NCBI GenBank assembly: GCA_026913215.1
Contig: JAPTYK010000001.1
Span: forward strand, 3,906,001 to 3,970,000
Source: Streptomyces diastatochromogenes
Lineage (GTDB): Bacteria; Actinomycetota; Actinomycetes; Streptomycetales; Streptomycetaceae
DNA length: 64,000 nt
Reading direction: 5' to 3'
The notes under the pieces: generated by a model
Databases searched by the model: none
What the model was told of the DNA's origin: nothing
What the model saw: the letters and a program-made list of their open reading frames with translations, nothing else
Shown: positions 28,017-37,391 of the stretch, piece by piece
How the letters are laid out: every line of letters begins with the position of its first letter
How positions within the stretch are numbered: the first letter of the stretch is position 1
Made by a program: the position numbers and the translations under genes

Positions 28017-29611
28017 TTACTCGGCGTCCGCCTTCGCCGCGTTGCTCTTCAGCGCGACCTCCTTGATGAACAGGGTCACGATGAAGGCGAGCAGCGCGAA
28101 CGGCGCCGAGTAGAGGAACACGTCGCCGACGCCGTGGCCGTACGCGCTCTCCATGACCGTACGGATCGGGGCGGGCAGCTTGTCCATGTCGGGGATGCCG
28201 CCGCCCGAGCCGCCCTGGCCCATGGCCGCCGCGGCCTTCGGGCCGAGCGCGGTCAGGCCCTCCTTGACGTAGTCCGTGACCCGGTGGGCCATGACCGCGC
28301 CGAGCGCCGAGACACCGATCGCACCGCCCAGGGAGCGGAAGAAGGTGACGACGGAGGAGGCGGCGCCGAGGTCGGCGGGGCGACCTGGTTCTGGGTGCAG
28401 AGGACCAGGTTCTGCATCATCATGCCGAGGCCGAGGCCGAGGACCGCCATGAAGATCGCGATGTGCCAGTAGGCCGTGTCGTAGCGGATCGTGCCGAGCA
28501 GGCCGAGGCCGCCGGCGGCGAAGGCGCCGCCGCTGACCAGCCAGGCCTTCCAGCGGCCGGTCTTGGTGATGACCAGACCGGAGACGGTCGAGGAGACGAA
28601 CAGGCCGCCGATCATCGGGATGGTGAGGACGCCGGACATCGTCGGCGACTCGTTCCGCGCCAGCTGGAAGTACTGGCTGAAGAAGACCGTGCCGGCGAAC
28701 ATCGCGACGCCCACGAAGAGCGAGGCGAGCGAGGCGAGGGTGATCGTCCGGTTGCGGAAGAGGCGGAGCGGGATGATCGGCTCGCTGGCCTTGGACTCGA
28801 CGAACACGAAGACCGCGCCGAGGAGGACCGAACCGCTGACCATGACGGCCGTCTGCCAGGACATCCAGTCGTACTTGTCGCCCGCGAAGGTGACCCAGAT
28901 GAGGAGCAGGGAGACGGCGGCGCTGATGAAGAAGGCGCCGGCCCAGTCGACCTTGACCTGACGCTTCACGACGGGGAGCTTCAGGGTCTTCTGCAGGACG
29001 ATCAGGGCGATGATCGCGAAGGGCACGCCGACGTAGAAGCACCAGCGCCAGCCGAGCCAGTCGGTGTCGGTGATGACGCCGCCGAGCAGCGGGCCGCCGA
29101 CGGTGGCGACGGCGAAGGTCGCGCCGAGGTAGCCGCTGTACCGGCCGCGCTCACGCGGGGCGATCATGGCGGCCAGGATGATCTGGGAGAGGGCGGTCAG
29201 ACCGCCGACGCCGATGCCCTGGACGACGCGGCAGGCGATGAGCATGCCGGTGGACTGCGAGAGGCCGGCGACGATCGAGCCCGTGACGTAGATGATCAGG
29301 GCTATCTGGACGAGCAGCTTCTTGGAGAAGAGGTCGGCGAGCTTGCCCCAGAGCGGGGTGGTCGCGGTCATCGCCAGGAGGGCGGCGGTGACCACCCAGG
29401 TGTAGGCGGACTGGCCGCCGCCCAGGTCGGTGATGATCTGCGGGAGGGCGTTGGAGACGATCGTCGAGGACAGGATGGCGACGAACATGCCGAGCAGCAG
29501 CCCGGACAGCGCCTCCATGATCTGCCGGTGCGTCATCGGGGCGGCGTCGCCGCCACCGCCGGTACCGGTGACGCCGTCCCGCGCACCGGTGTCGGGCGTG
29601 GTCGTAGCCAT
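28017..29611 (-). CDS. MFS multidrug exporter, DHA2 family, one-base frameshift
   Basis: About 531 residues. EmrB-type antiporter: LSGLLLGMFVAILSSTIVSNALPQI first helix, WGKLADLFSKKLLV (motif A), YLGATFAVATVGGPLLGG (motif C), and a C terminus with a Gly-rich loop and KEVALKSNAAK. The frame breaks at about 28379, where a four-G run (28377-28380) should be five; the two halves then join as NQVAPADLGAASSVVTFFRSLGG. Second gene of a MarR-MFS operon, 15 bases after the regulator's stop. Confidence 0.92.
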
Positions 29612-29625
29612 GAACTTCCTTTTTC

Positions 29626-30075
29626 TCAAGCGTGGTGGGCCTGGGCCCGGCAGTCCCCGAAGGATTCGCGGAGGCGGACCAGCAGGTGGGTGAGGAGTTC
29701 GACGTCGTCGTCGGACCACTCCGAGAGGTGGCGGGAGAAGGCGTCCGTCACCCGGCGGTCGAGCTCGCCGAGCATCGCCTGGCCCGGTTCCGTGAGCCGC
29801 AGGATGCGGGAGCGCTTGTCGTCGGGGTCGGGCAGGCGCTCGATCCAGCCGTGGTCCACGGTGTGCGCCACATGGCGGCTGCACACGGACATGTCGACGG
29901 CCATGAGTTCGGCGAGCCGGCTCATCCGCATCTCGCCGTGGTGCTTGACCAGGGTGAGCACGGCCGCCGGGCCGCCCTGGCATTCGACGGGCAGGACGCG
30001 CGCGAGACCGCGCTTCACGGCGCCGAACGCGCTCACCGAGCGGGCGAGCTCCTCGTACATGCTCGGCGTCGACAT
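29626..30075 (-). CDS. MarR-family repressor
   Basis: A 149-residue winged-helix regulator (MRMSRLAELMAVDMSVCSRHVAHTVDHGWIERLPDPDDKRSRILRLTEPG). ATG at 30075 follows GGAGGG; an ATG further upstream lacks a ribosome site. Promoter-distal gene is the MFS exporter, and two palindromes cover its promoter, so it most likely represses its own operon until a drug-like ligand binds. Intact. Confidence 0.92.
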   Translation of the reverse strand: MSTPSMYEELARSVSAFGAVKRGLARVLPVECQGGPAAVLTLVKHHGEMRMSRLAELMAVDMSVCSRHVAHTVDHGWIERLPDPDDKRSRILRLTEPGQAMLGELDRRVTDAFSRHLSEWSDDDVELLTHLLVRLRESFGDCRAQAHHA

Positions 30076-30094
30076 CGGCCCTCCGTCCATCTTG

Positions 30095-30137
30095 TTGCTT
30101 AGGGCAACCATAGAGATGGATGGTTGCTTCAGGCAAA
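30095..30137 (-). promoter_or_regulatory. marR-MFS promoter with two overlapping MarR operators
   Basis: On the minus strand: -35 TTGCCT (30132-30137), 18-base spacer, -10 TATGGT (30108-30113). Operator 1 GTTGCTTAGGGCAAC (30095-30109) overlaps the -10; operator 2 TTGCTTCAGGCAA (30125-30137) covers the -35. Both are TTGC...GCAA palindromes. Confidence 0.72.
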
Positions 30138-30230
30138 CTAAATCGGTCAAACGGCTCTAAAGAATCGGTAAGGGGAGGGGCGGTGCCGGGGCTTGGGCCC
30201 CTCACCCCGACTTCGCTAGGGTCCTGGCCC

Positions 30231-30464
30231 ATGGCACACAACCCGCAAGCACCGTACGGCCAGGGACAGCCCCGCAGGTCCCGAGGGTTACGACCCCGCC
30301 GGCAGCACCCAGATGTTCCGCGCCTTCGTCGACGAGGGCACCCGCAGCAGCGGCAGCCGCAGGCCGCGACCCAGTCGGGCGGCGGCCCGAAGGTCGGCCT
30401 GATCGTCGGCGTCGTCGCGGTGATCGTCGTCCTGGCGGCCGTCGCCTGGCTGGCGCTGGGCTGA
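30231..30464 (+). CDS. Small C-terminally anchored membrane protein, internal frame breaks
   Basis: About 78 residues. Starts MAHNPQAPYGQGQP and ends with a single membrane helix (VGLIVGVVAVIVVLAAVAWLALG). Between them the current frame is Arg-rich nonsense, while a neighbouring frame reads GYDPAGSTQMFRAFVDEG before returning to PQQRQPQAATQSGGGPK; compensating one-base losses at about 30270 and 30345 explain this. A tail-anchored protein of unknown role. Confidence 0.65.
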   Translation: MAHNPQAPYGQGQPRRSRGLRPRRQHPDVPRLRRRGHPQQRQPQAATQSGGGPKVGLIVGVVAVIVVLAAVAWLALG

Positions 30465-30516
30465 CCGCCCCGCACCCCGTGGAGGTGGGCCGGATCCGCG
30501 TCGGGCGGACCCGGCC

Positions 30517-30602
30517 CACTTTTCTACGCGGTCACTTTTCTGCCCGGCCCACTTTTCTGCGCGGTCGGTTTTTCTACGCGGTCAGTTTTTCTGCGCGGTC
30601 AC
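30517..30602. repeat. 16-17-base tandem repeats, five copies
   Basis: Units such as CACTTTTCTGCGCGGT, running from the intergenic gap into the last codons of the TetR gene (stop at 30582). Confidence 0.8.
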
Positions 30603-31239
30603 TGAATCCAGCGCCGGCGCGAGCACCGCGAAGGCCTCCTCGATCAGCGCGCCGGGATCCTCGGCGGCCTCGGAGCCCTCGCCCCCGCTCCACCGGTGCA
30701 GCACGGCGTCGAAGGCGGCGAGGGCCATGCCCGCCGCCAGCCGGGGATAGAGGTCACTCCCGGGACCGGTTCCGGGATCGCGTCCGAGCCGGACCGCCAG
30801 CTCCTCCGTCAGCTCCTCGCGCCACCGCGCCTGGTGCTCCAGGAAGCGGGCGAGCAGCGCGGGCGTCCGCAGGATCAGCCGGACCACGGGCAGCGCGCGC
30901 TCGGCGTGGTCGCCGCAGGTGGTGAGCGGCACGGAGACGGTGTGCAGGAGCGCCTCGGACGGGCGCTCCCGGCGGGCCGGGCCGCGAGCCCCGCGCGCAT
31001 GTCGGCGCCCATGCCGCCAGGAACTGGACGACCACGTCCTCCTTGGACGCGAAGTACCGGAAGAAGGTCCGCTTCGAGACCCCGGCGGTGGTCGCGATCT
31101 CGTCGACGGTCACCGCGTCGAAGCCCCGGAGGGCGAGCAGCTGGAGCGCCGCCTCGGTGAGCTCGGTCGCGACGAGCTGGCGTTTGCGCTGGGCGAGGGT
31201 GGTCACGGACTCGATGGTACGCGGTGACTCCGATGACAT
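30582..31239 (-). CDS. TetR-family regulator, two frameshifts
   Basis: About 219 residues. HTH: LTEAALQLLALRGFDAVTVDEIATTAGVSKRTFFRYFASKEDVV, then a TetR_C domain (LILRTPALLARFLEHQARWREELTEELAVRLG...FDAVLHRWSGG). Single-base losses between about 30930 and 31020 (frame 0-1-2 on this strand) break the middle. Start is ATG 31239 or GTG 31206; neither has a good ribosome site. Divergent from the SDR gene, its likely target. Confidence 0.85.
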
Positions 31240-31251
31240 CCAGAGTCGTAC

Positions 31252-31280
31252 TTGACACTCGGTGACACGAGCGGCAACGT
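31252..31280 (+). promoter_or_regulatory. Candidate SDR promoter with TGACAC direct repeats
   Basis: TTGACA (31252-31257), 17 bases, CAACGT (31275-31280); a start site here would give a leader of under five bases before ATG 31288. TGACAC occurs twice nine bases apart across the -35, possibly a TetR contact. Confidence 0.45.
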
Positions 31281-31287
31281 GTGCCGC

Positions 31288-32208
31288 ATGACTGACAAGC
31301 AGCGCTGGACCGCCGACCGGATCCCGGACCAGACCGGGCGGGTCTCCGTCGTCACCGGGGCCAACAGCGGTCTCGGCCTCGCCACCACCTGTGCGCTCGC
31401 CCGCCGGGGCGGGCGCGTGATCCTCGCCGTGCGGGACGAGGAGAAGGCCGCCGCGCGGCCCGGGACCTCGGCGTCGACGCCCGGCTCCTCGACGTCCGCC
31501 CGCTCGACCTCGCCGACCTCGACTCGGTGCGCGCCTTCGCCGAGCGGATGCGCGCGGAGCACCCGCACCTCGACGTGCTCGTCAACAACGCGGGCGTGAT
31601 GGCGCCGCCCCGCACGCTCAGCCCCCAGGGCCACGAGCTCCAGTTCGCCACGAACCACCTCGGGCACTTCGCGCTCACCGGGCTGCTGCTCGACCTGCTC
31701 GCGGCCGGGACCGACCCCGGGTGGTCACCGTCAGCTCGATCAACCACCGGCAGGGCAGCCTCCGCTTCGACGACCTGAACGGCGAGCGCGGCTACGCGCC
31801 GATGGCCTTCTACAACCAGTCGAAGTTCGCCAACGCCGTCTTCGGCGCGGAGCTGCACCGCCGCCTGAGCGCGACCGCGAGCCCGGTCCGCAGCGTGCTC
31901 GCCCACCCGGCTACACCGCGACCAGCCTCCAGATGAAGGACACCTCCGGCCTGACCAGGCTGTTCTTCGGGCGCGTCGGCAACCCGCTGCTCGCCCAGCG
32001 GCCGGAGCGGGGCGCGCTGTCCCAGCTGTACGCGGCGACCGACCCGTCCGTCGCGGGCGGCGAGTTCATCGGACCGGACGGCATGGGCGAACTGCGGGGC
32101 GCCCCGACCCGCGTGCGCCTCTCCGAGGCGGCGGGGGACCCCGGGACGGGCCGCCGGCTGTGGGAGGAGTCGGAGCGCCTGACCGGAGTCAGTTTTCTCG
32201 GTTCCTGA
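31288..32208 (+). CDS. Short-chain dehydrogenase/reductase, three frameshifts
   Basis: About 307 residues, SDR family of the retinol-dehydrogenase-like type. NAD(P) motif VVTGANSGLGLATTCALARRG near residue 20, NNAGVM, and catalytic YNQSK. Breaks at about 31457 (GG for GGG), 31722 (CCCC for CCCCC) and 31908 (GG for GGG) step the frame 1-0-2-1; corrected joins read ARARDLGVDARLLD, DPRVVTVSS and HPGYTATSLQ. Its stop lies in the first unit of a 24-base repeat array. Confidence 0.88.
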
Positions 32209-32280
32209 ACCCGCCTTTTTCTCGGTTCCTGAACCCGCCTTTTTCTCGGTTCCTGAATCCGCCTTCTCGGTTCCTGAATC
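32197..32280 (+). repeat. 24-base tandem repeat, four copies
   Basis: CTCGGTTCCTGA recurs at 32197, 32221, 32245 and 32266 (spacing 24, 24, 21). The first copy supplies the SDR stop codon; the rest fill the gap to the next promoter. The array is in-frame across copies. Confidence 0.92.
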
Positions 32281-32299
32281 TGCCTAGGGTGCTAGCTTA

Positions 32300-32320
32300 C
32301 TTCCTAGAGCCTCTAGGAAG
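32300..32320. promoter_or_regulatory. 21-base perfect palindrome, TetR operator
   Basis: Arms CTTCCTAGAG and CTCTAGGAAG with one central base, ten bases before GTG 32330; the right arm overlaps the ribosome-binding purines. Most likely the autoregulatory site of the TetR gene it precedes. Confidence 0.78.
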
Positions 32321-32329
32321 GAAGGGCCC

Positions 32330-32905
32330 GTGGTGCGACGCGCGGGAATCACCGTCGACGGCCTCGTCCGGGCCGCCGCCGAGATGGCGGACGAGGGGGG
32401 CCTCGACCGGGTCACCGTCTCGGCCCTGGCACGCCGCTTCGGCGTCAAGGACGCGAGCCTCTACTCGCACATCAGGAACCTGCGGGACCTGCGCGTACGG
32501 CTCGCGCTCCTCGCCTCGGGCGAGATGAACGACGCCATCGGCGCCGCCGTCGCCGGCCGCTCCGGCAAGGACGCACTCGTCGCCTTCGCCGACGCCTACC
32601 GCGACTACGCCCTCGCCCACCCCGGGCGGTACGCCGCCACCCAGCAGCGGATCGACCCGGCGGAGGTCGCCGACACCGCCGTCTTCCTGCGCGCCGTCGA
32701 ACTGACCCAGGGCATGCTGCGCGGCTACGGCCTCCGGGAACCCGGCCTCACCGACGCCGGACGCCTGCTCCGCAGCACCTTCCACGGCTACATCCACATC
32801 GAGCTCAGCGGCGGCTTCGCGCACTCCCGCCCCGTCGCCGAGTCCTGGGCGCGCTCGCTCGACGCGCTCCACCACCTGCTGGAGAACTGGGGGAACGAGT
32901 CATGA
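32330..32905 (+). CDS. TetR-family regulator (WHG C-terminal domain)
   Basis: A 191-residue regulator. HTH: LVRAAAEMADEGGLDRVTVSALARRFGVKDASLYSHIRNLRDLRVR; the C-terminal domain carries the FHGYIHIELSGGF motif of the WHG/TetR_C_33 group. GTG at 32330 (or 32333). The stop overlaps the hydrolase start (ATGA at 32902), a translationally coupled regulator-enzyme pair under the 21-base palindrome. Intact. Confidence 0.92.
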   Translation: MVRRAGITVDGLVRAAAEMADEGGLDRVTVSALARRFGVKDASLYSHIRNLRDLRVRLALLASGEMNDAIGAAVAGRSGKDALVAFADAYRDYALAHPGRYAATQQRIDPAEVADTAVFLRAVELTQGMLRGYGLREPGLTDAGRLLRSTFHGYIHIELSGGFAHSRPVAESWARSLDALHHLLENWGNES

Positions 32906-33733
32906 ACGCCATCGCCGTCGGCACGGTGAAGGTCCCGGGAGCCACCCTCCGCCACGAGACGCGCGGCAGCGGCCCCGTCCTGCTCCTGATCCCTGGCGGC
33001 GCCGGGGACGCCGGGCTGTTCGAGGGGATGGCCGGCCTGCTCGCCGACGCCGGGCACACGGTGGTCTCCTACGACCAGCGCGGCCTGTCGCGCAGCCCGC
33101 TCGACGGGCCCCCGGCGACCAGCGGGTGACCGAGTGGCGCGATGACGCCCTCGCCGTCCTCGACGCGGTCTCCCGGACGAGCCCGCGTACGTCTTCGGCA
33201 GCAGCTCCGGCGCCATCGTCGCCCTCGCCCTGCTCGCCGCCCGCCAGGACCGGGTCCGCCGCCTCGTCGCCCACGAACCGCCCCTGCTGGAACTGCTCGC
33301 CGACCCCGCCCCGTACCGCGCGCACTTCGCCGAGGTGCGCGAACTGCACCGCACGCGGGGGTTCGGAGCGGCCATGGCCCGCTTCTCCGAGACGCCGGAC
33401 GGCCGGAAGCCGGAGCGGGCCGGCGGCGAACTGCCCGCCTCCATCCGGCCGATGGCCTCCCGCATGACCGCCAACATGCCGGTCTTCCTGGAGCACGTCC
33501 TGTGCCCCTTCTCCTCCTCCGCCCCCGACCTGGACGGGCTGCGCGCCGCCGCCGGGAAGCTGCTCCTCGGCGTCGGGCGGGAGTCGGCGGATCAGGAGGC
33601 GCTCGTCGGCCCTTCCCGGCGGATCGCGGAACTGACCGGAGCGGAGACCCTCGCGTTCCCCGGCGGGCACGTGGGCTGCGTGGAGCACCCGGAAGAGTTC
33701 GCGAAGGCGCTGCTCAGCGCCATGTCGCGGTGA
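32902..33733 (+). CDS. Alpha/beta hydrolase, two frameshifts
   Basis: About 278 residues. Oxyanion segment LLLIPGGAGD, nucleophile elbow VFGSSSGAIVAL, catalytic His in FPGGHVGCVEHPEEF. Breaks at about 33112 (a C lost in GGGCCCCCGG) and 33174 step the frame 1-0-2. Coupled to the upstream TetR gene, so it probably modifies that regulator's ligand. The 3' end overlaps the convergent lipoprotein gene by 20 bases. Confidence 0.86.
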
Positions 33734-34569
33734 CTTCGCGGGTGTCGATCCGCATGCCCAGCGGCACCCGCCAGGAGTCCACGCACACCGTGTACGTCGC
33801 CGTCCGCGCCGCCCCGGCGGCGATCGGCGCGGGCAGCGGCTGACTGGACGGAACCGTCCCCAGTCGGTGCCGAGCAGCCCGATGATGTGCGTCCCGAAGC
33901 CGACCGTCCCCGAAGTCGCCGCCGAACCACCGGTGTTGCGGAAGGTCACGGTGACCCGCTGGCACCAGCGCCGCTCTCCTGCCGCGAGGGCGGGCGCCGA
34001 GACGGTGAGCACGGCGGGCCCGGGCGCCGGCGTCGGCGAGGCCGGGGCGTACCGGTGCCGGGCGTGGCGGAGGGGTACGGGGCGGGTGCCGGTCCCGCCA
34101 CGGGTGGGCGCGACGGTCGGGGCCGTACCCGATCCCGTACCCGATCCCGTGCTGGAACCCGTACTGGATCCCGTACGAGAAGGCTGGGAGGCACCGAAGC
34201 CCCTGGCCCCGGAGGCCCCTGAAGGGCCCGGAGAGGGGCGTCAGAGCCCCCGGAAGACGCATCGGAAGACGCATCGGGAGACGTGCCGGAAGGCGCCCCG
34301 GAGGTCGCTCCGGCGATGCCGCCGCTCCCGCCGCTCCCACCACCCCCGGAGGCCCCGGGCGACGGGGACGAGGTGCTGGACGTCGTCCCGCTCTCCGAGG
34401 GCTCCAGGGGGACCAGGCGGACCACGCCCGAAGGCCCGGACGCGCCCTTGGGCGGGGGGACGGCGCCGACCGCCGCGTACCCCTCGCCGTCTCCTCCGCC
34501 ACCGCAGGCGGTCAGCGCCCCGCCGAGGCAGAGCGCCACCGCCACGAGTCCCGGATTCCTGCGCCTCAT
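33714..34569 (-). CDS. Lipoprotein with Ser/Gly/Pro linker, two frameshifts
   Basis: About 286 residues. Lipoprotein signal RRRNPGLVAVALCLGGALTAC (lipobox Cys at about 22), a long low-complexity Gly/Ser/Pro stretch, then a beta-rich C-terminal domain (VLTVSAPALAAGERRWCQRVTVTFRNTGG...GTHIIGLLGTDWG...RTATYTVCVDSWRVPLGMRIDTREVTATWR) with two Cys. Single losses at about 34010 and 33860 step the frame. I do not recognise a named family. Convergent overlap with the hydrolase. Confidence 0.75.
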
Positions 34570-34619
34570 GGGCCCCAGTCTGACTGACGAACCGTCAACA
34601 GGGCGGCGATTCGGTCAAG

Positions 34620-35552
34620 TCAGTCGGAGATGAGGCCCTCGCGCAGCTGGGCGAGGGTGCGGGTGAGGAGCCGCGAGACGTGCATCTGGGAGATGCCGAC
34701 CTCTTCGCCGATCTGCGACTGGGTCATGTTCGCGAAGAAGCGGAGCATGATGATCTGCCGCTCGCGGGGCGGCAGTTTGGCGAGCAGCGGCTTGAGCGAC
34801 TCGCGGTACTCGACGCCTTCGAGGGCGGTGTCCTCGTAGCCGAGGCGGTCGGCGAGCGAGCCCTCGCCGCCGTCGTCCTCGGGCGAGGGGGAGTCGAGGG
34901 AGGAGGCGGTGTACGCGTTGCCCACGGCGAGGCCGTCGACGACGTCCTCCTCCGACACCCCGAGAACGGCGGCGAGTTCGGGGACGGTGGGGGAGCGGTC
35001 GAGCTTCTGCGCGAGCTCGTCGCTGGCCTTGGTGAGGGCGAGGCGCAGCTCCTGGAGCCGGCGCGGGACGCGGACCGACCAGGAGGTGTCGCGGAAGAAG
35101 CGCTTGATCTCGCCGACGACGGTCGGCATGGCGAACGTCGGGAACTCCACGCCCCGTTCGCAGTCGAAGCGGTCGATCGCCTTGATCAGGCCGATGGTGC
35201 CGACCTGGACGATGTCCTCCATCGGCTCGTTGCGCGAGCGGAAGCGGGCCGCCGCGTACCGCACGAGGGGGAGGTTGAGCTCGATGAGGGTGTCGCGGAC
35301 GTAGGTCCGCTCCGGGCTGTCGGCGGCGGCTCCCTCCGCGTCGAGGGCACGCAGCCGCAGGAACAGGGAGCGCGAGAGGGTGCGGGTGTCGAGGGCGCCG
35401 GAGGTGACGACCATCGGCGGGGGCGCGGTCTCTTCGGTCGCCGCGAGCACCGCGGTCTCCGTGCCGTCGGCCGCGGCCGGCGCCGTCGTCTGCGCGGGCA
35501 CGGGAACGGGCGTGAGCGTGAGCACCTTCGAGCTGCCCAGTTCTGTGGACAT
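34620..35552 (-). CDS. sigN: Stress/sporulation sigma factor, SigB/SigF group (probable SigN)
   Basis: A 310-residue group-3 sigma factor. Region 2: LPLVRYAAARFRSRNEPMEDIVQVGTIGLIKAIDRFD; region 3: VPRRLQELRLALTKASDELAQKLDRSPTVPELA; region 4: LPPRERQIIMLRFFANMTQSQIGEEVGISQMHVSRLLTRTLAQLR. It begins MSTELGSSKVLTLTPVP, and lies immediately downstream of a SigF-like paralogue, as sigN and sigF do in S. coelicolor; the symbol rests on that recalled order. No anti-sigma gene adjoins. Intact. Confidence 0.82.
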   Translation of the reverse strand: MSTELGSSKVLTLTPVPVPAQTTAPAAADGTETAVLAATEETAPPPMVVTSGALDTRTLSRSLFLRLRALDAEGAAADSPERTYVRDTLIELNLPLVRYAAARFRSRNEPMEDIVQVGTIGLIKAIDRFDCERGVEFPTFAMPTVVGEIKRFFRDTSWSVRVPRRLQELRLALTKASDELAQKLDRSPTVPELAAVLGVSEEDVVDGLAVGNAYTASSLDSPSPEDDGGEGSLADRLGYEDTALEGVEYRESLKPLLAKLPPRERQIIMLRFFANMTQSQIGEEVGISQMHVSRLLTRTLAQLREGLISD

Positions 35553-35620
35553 GCCACCCCCTTGAGGTCGCGGACGGTCGCGGTGGCCGCGACCATCTGA
35601 GGAACGCAGCCACCACCTGA

Positions 35621-35646
35621 ATACCGGCGGCGGGGCTGCGGCAAAC
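35621..35646 (-). promoter_or_regulatory. Possible SigB-type promoter upstream of sigN
   Basis: Minus strand GTTT, 16 bases, CGGTAT, close to the SigB-group pattern GTTT-N14-16-GGGTAT. Located 70-95 bases before the start; would fit autoregulation. One mismatch and no second support. Confidence 0.3.
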
Positions 35647-35787
35647 TCGGTTCCAGCAGAATGTCACATGTCGGCAACACGCTGTAGTGACTTGTCGACA
35701 CATCAGGGTGACATATCCGCAGGAAACAAGGGGTGTACGGCATTTGAGGGGCCGTATAACTGCTCCGAACCGGTCTACCCGTTCCGG

Positions 35788-36642
35788 TTACGCCTCGATC
35801 CTGTTTGCGGATCTCAAGCGGGCGAAGCTCCGGGCGAGGAGCCTTGACACGTGCATCTGGGAGACGCCGAGCTCCTGGCTGATCTGAGACTGGGTCAAGT
35901 TGCTGTAGTAGCGCAGCATCAGGATCCGCTGCTCCCGCTCGGGCAGCTGGACGAGCAGGTGGCGGACGAGGTCGCGGTGCTCGACGCCGGCCAGGGCGGG
36001 GTCCTCGTAGCCGAGCCGGTCGAGCAGTCCGGGCAGCCCGTCGCCCTCCTGCGCGGCCTCCAGGGAGGTGGCGTGGTACGAGCGTCCGGCCTCGATGCAG
36101 GCGAGCACCTCGTCCTCGCCGATCCGCAGCCGCTCGGCGATCTCCGCGGTCGTGGGGGAGCGGCCGTGAGCGGTCGTCAGGTCCTCGGTGGCGCCGTTCA
36201 CCTGCACCCAGAGCTCGTGCAGCCGGCGCGGGACGTGCACGGTCCGGACGTTGTCGCGGAAGTACCGCTTGATCTCGCCGACGACGGTCGGCATCGCGAA
36301 GGTGGGGAACTGCACGCCCCGGTCGGGGTCGAAGCGGTCGATGGCGTTGATCAGCCCGATGGTGCCGACCTGGACGACGTCCTCCATCGGCTCGTTGCGC
36401 GAGCGGAAGCGGGCCGCCGCGTACCGCACGAGCGGCAGGTTCGCCTCGATGAGGGCCCCCCGCACCCGGTGGTGCTCCGCGCTCCCGGGTTCCAGGTCCT
36501 TGAGCTGTCCGAAGAGGACCTGTGTGAGCGCCCGGGTATCGGCGCCCCGACTGCTCTGCGTCCGGTGGCGCGGGGCTTCCACGGCTCCCCCCGCCTCGTG
36601 CTGGGGCGGGACCTGAGGCGCTGTACTGGCCGGCACGTTCAC
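35788..36642 (-). CDS. sigF: Sporulation sigma factor SigF
   Basis: A 284-residue SigB-group sigma factor whose N terminus reads VNVPASTAPQVPPQ, as I recall for Streptomyces SigF. Region 2 is nearly identical to the neighbouring paralogue (AAARFRSRNEPMEDVVQVGTIGLINAIDRFDPDRG); region 4: LPEREQRILMLRYYSNLTQSQISQELGVSQMHVSRLLARSFARL. GTG at 36642 follows AAGGGG; an ATG at 36711 opens the same frame without a ribosome site. In Streptomyces SigF acts late in spore maturation. Intact. Confidence 0.85.
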   Translation of the reverse strand: MNVPASTAPQVPPQHEAGGAVEAPRHRTQSSRGADTRALTQVLFGQLKDLEPGSAEHHRVRGALIEANLPLVRYAAARFRSRNEPMEDVVQVGTIGLINAIDRFDPDRGVQFPTFAMPTVVGEIKRYFRDNVRTVHVPRRLHELWVQVNGATEDLTTAHGRSPTTAEIAERLRIGEDEVLACIEAGRSYHATSLEAAQEGDGLPGLLDRLGYEDPALAGVEHRDLVRHLLVQLPEREQRILMLRYYSNLTQSQISQELGVSQMHVSRLLARSFARLRSANRIEA

Positions 36643-36808
36643 GCCACCCCTTTGGCTGGTCTTGCTGGTCGACTGGGTAACTGGGTCAACTACGGTCAAC
36701 TCATCCGTCAAAAGCGGTCATAGCATCACAAGACATGTCCACTGTGTGCAAGCACCGCATACTCACGTGTTGAGGGCATGTTGGCGGAAAAAGGGGAGGT
36801 CACGCACG

Positions 36809-36840
36809 GAAAAGGCCCCCCGCCGCGACGGCAGGGGGCC
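36809..36840 (-). terminator. Terminator after the Dabb gene
   Basis: Minus strand GGCCCCCTGCCG...CGGCGGGGGGCC stem followed by TTTTCC: a canonical intrinsic terminator between the Dabb gene and sigF. Confidence 0.85.
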
Positions 36841-36857
36841 CAGGGGTGACGCGAGGT

Positions 36858-37151
36858 CTAGAAGGCGTAGTCCGCGATCACCCAGGTCGCGAACTCACGC
36901 CACTGCGCGACGCCCGCCTGGTGCGCCGGGTGGTCCAGGTAGCGCTGCAGCGCGTCCGTGTCCTCGACGGCCGAGTTGATGGCGAAGTCGTACGCGATCG
37001 GCCGGTCCGTGATGTTCCAGTCGCACTCCCAGAACCTCAGCTCCGGAATCTGCCCCCCCAGCGCGCGAAACGCCTCGACACCGGCGACGACCCGCGGCTC
37101 GTCGCGCTTGACGCCGTCGTTGAGCTTGAAGAGGACCAGATGGCGGATCAC
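36858..37151 (-). CDS. Dabb (stress-responsive A/B barrel) protein
   Basis: A 97-residue dimeric alpha-beta barrel protein: IRHLVLFKLNDGVKRDEPRVVAGVEAFRAL...YDFAINSAVEDTDALQRYLDHPAHQAGVAQW. Family members range from stress proteins to small cyclases; no function can be assigned here. Follows a small membrane-protein gene by nine bases and ends at a strong terminator. Intact. Confidence 0.92.
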   Translation of the reverse strand: MIRHLVLFKLNDGVKRDEPRVVAGVEAFRALGGQIPELRFWECDWNITDRPIAYDFAINSAVEDTDALQRYLDHPAHQAGVAQWREFATWVIADYAF

Positions 37152-37160
37152 GGAGAGCTC

Positions 37161-37325
37161 CTAGTTGATGAGTTCGGTCATGAACTGGCCGACTCCCTGG
37201 GCGGCGCTGGAAATGCCCTCGAACCCTACCTGCACCAGGTCGGCCGCACGGGCCGGGGAGGTGACGATCGTGTACACGATGAAGACCATGACCGCGTACA
37301 GCGCGACCTTCTTCGCCTGCGCCAT
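37161..37325 (-). CDS. 54-residue single-helix membrane protein
   Basis: Reads MAQAKKVALYAVMVFIVYTI then a short tail ending MTELIN. One membrane helix (VALYAVMVFIVYTIVTS) or an uncleaved signal followed by an amphipathic segment (ADLVQVGFEGISSAAQGVGQF). Ends nine bases before the Dabb gene, so the two form a small operon. GGGAGGGCGGGGCAG precedes the ATG. No known function. Confidence 0.75.
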   Translation of the reverse strand: MAQAKKVALYAVMVFIVYTIVTSPARAADLVQVGFEGISSAAQGVGQFMTELIN

Positions 37326-37391
37326 CTGCCCCGCCCTCCCTGTTCCCCGTCGAACGACCGCGCCACTCTAACCGAGGGCTTATGGACCAAG

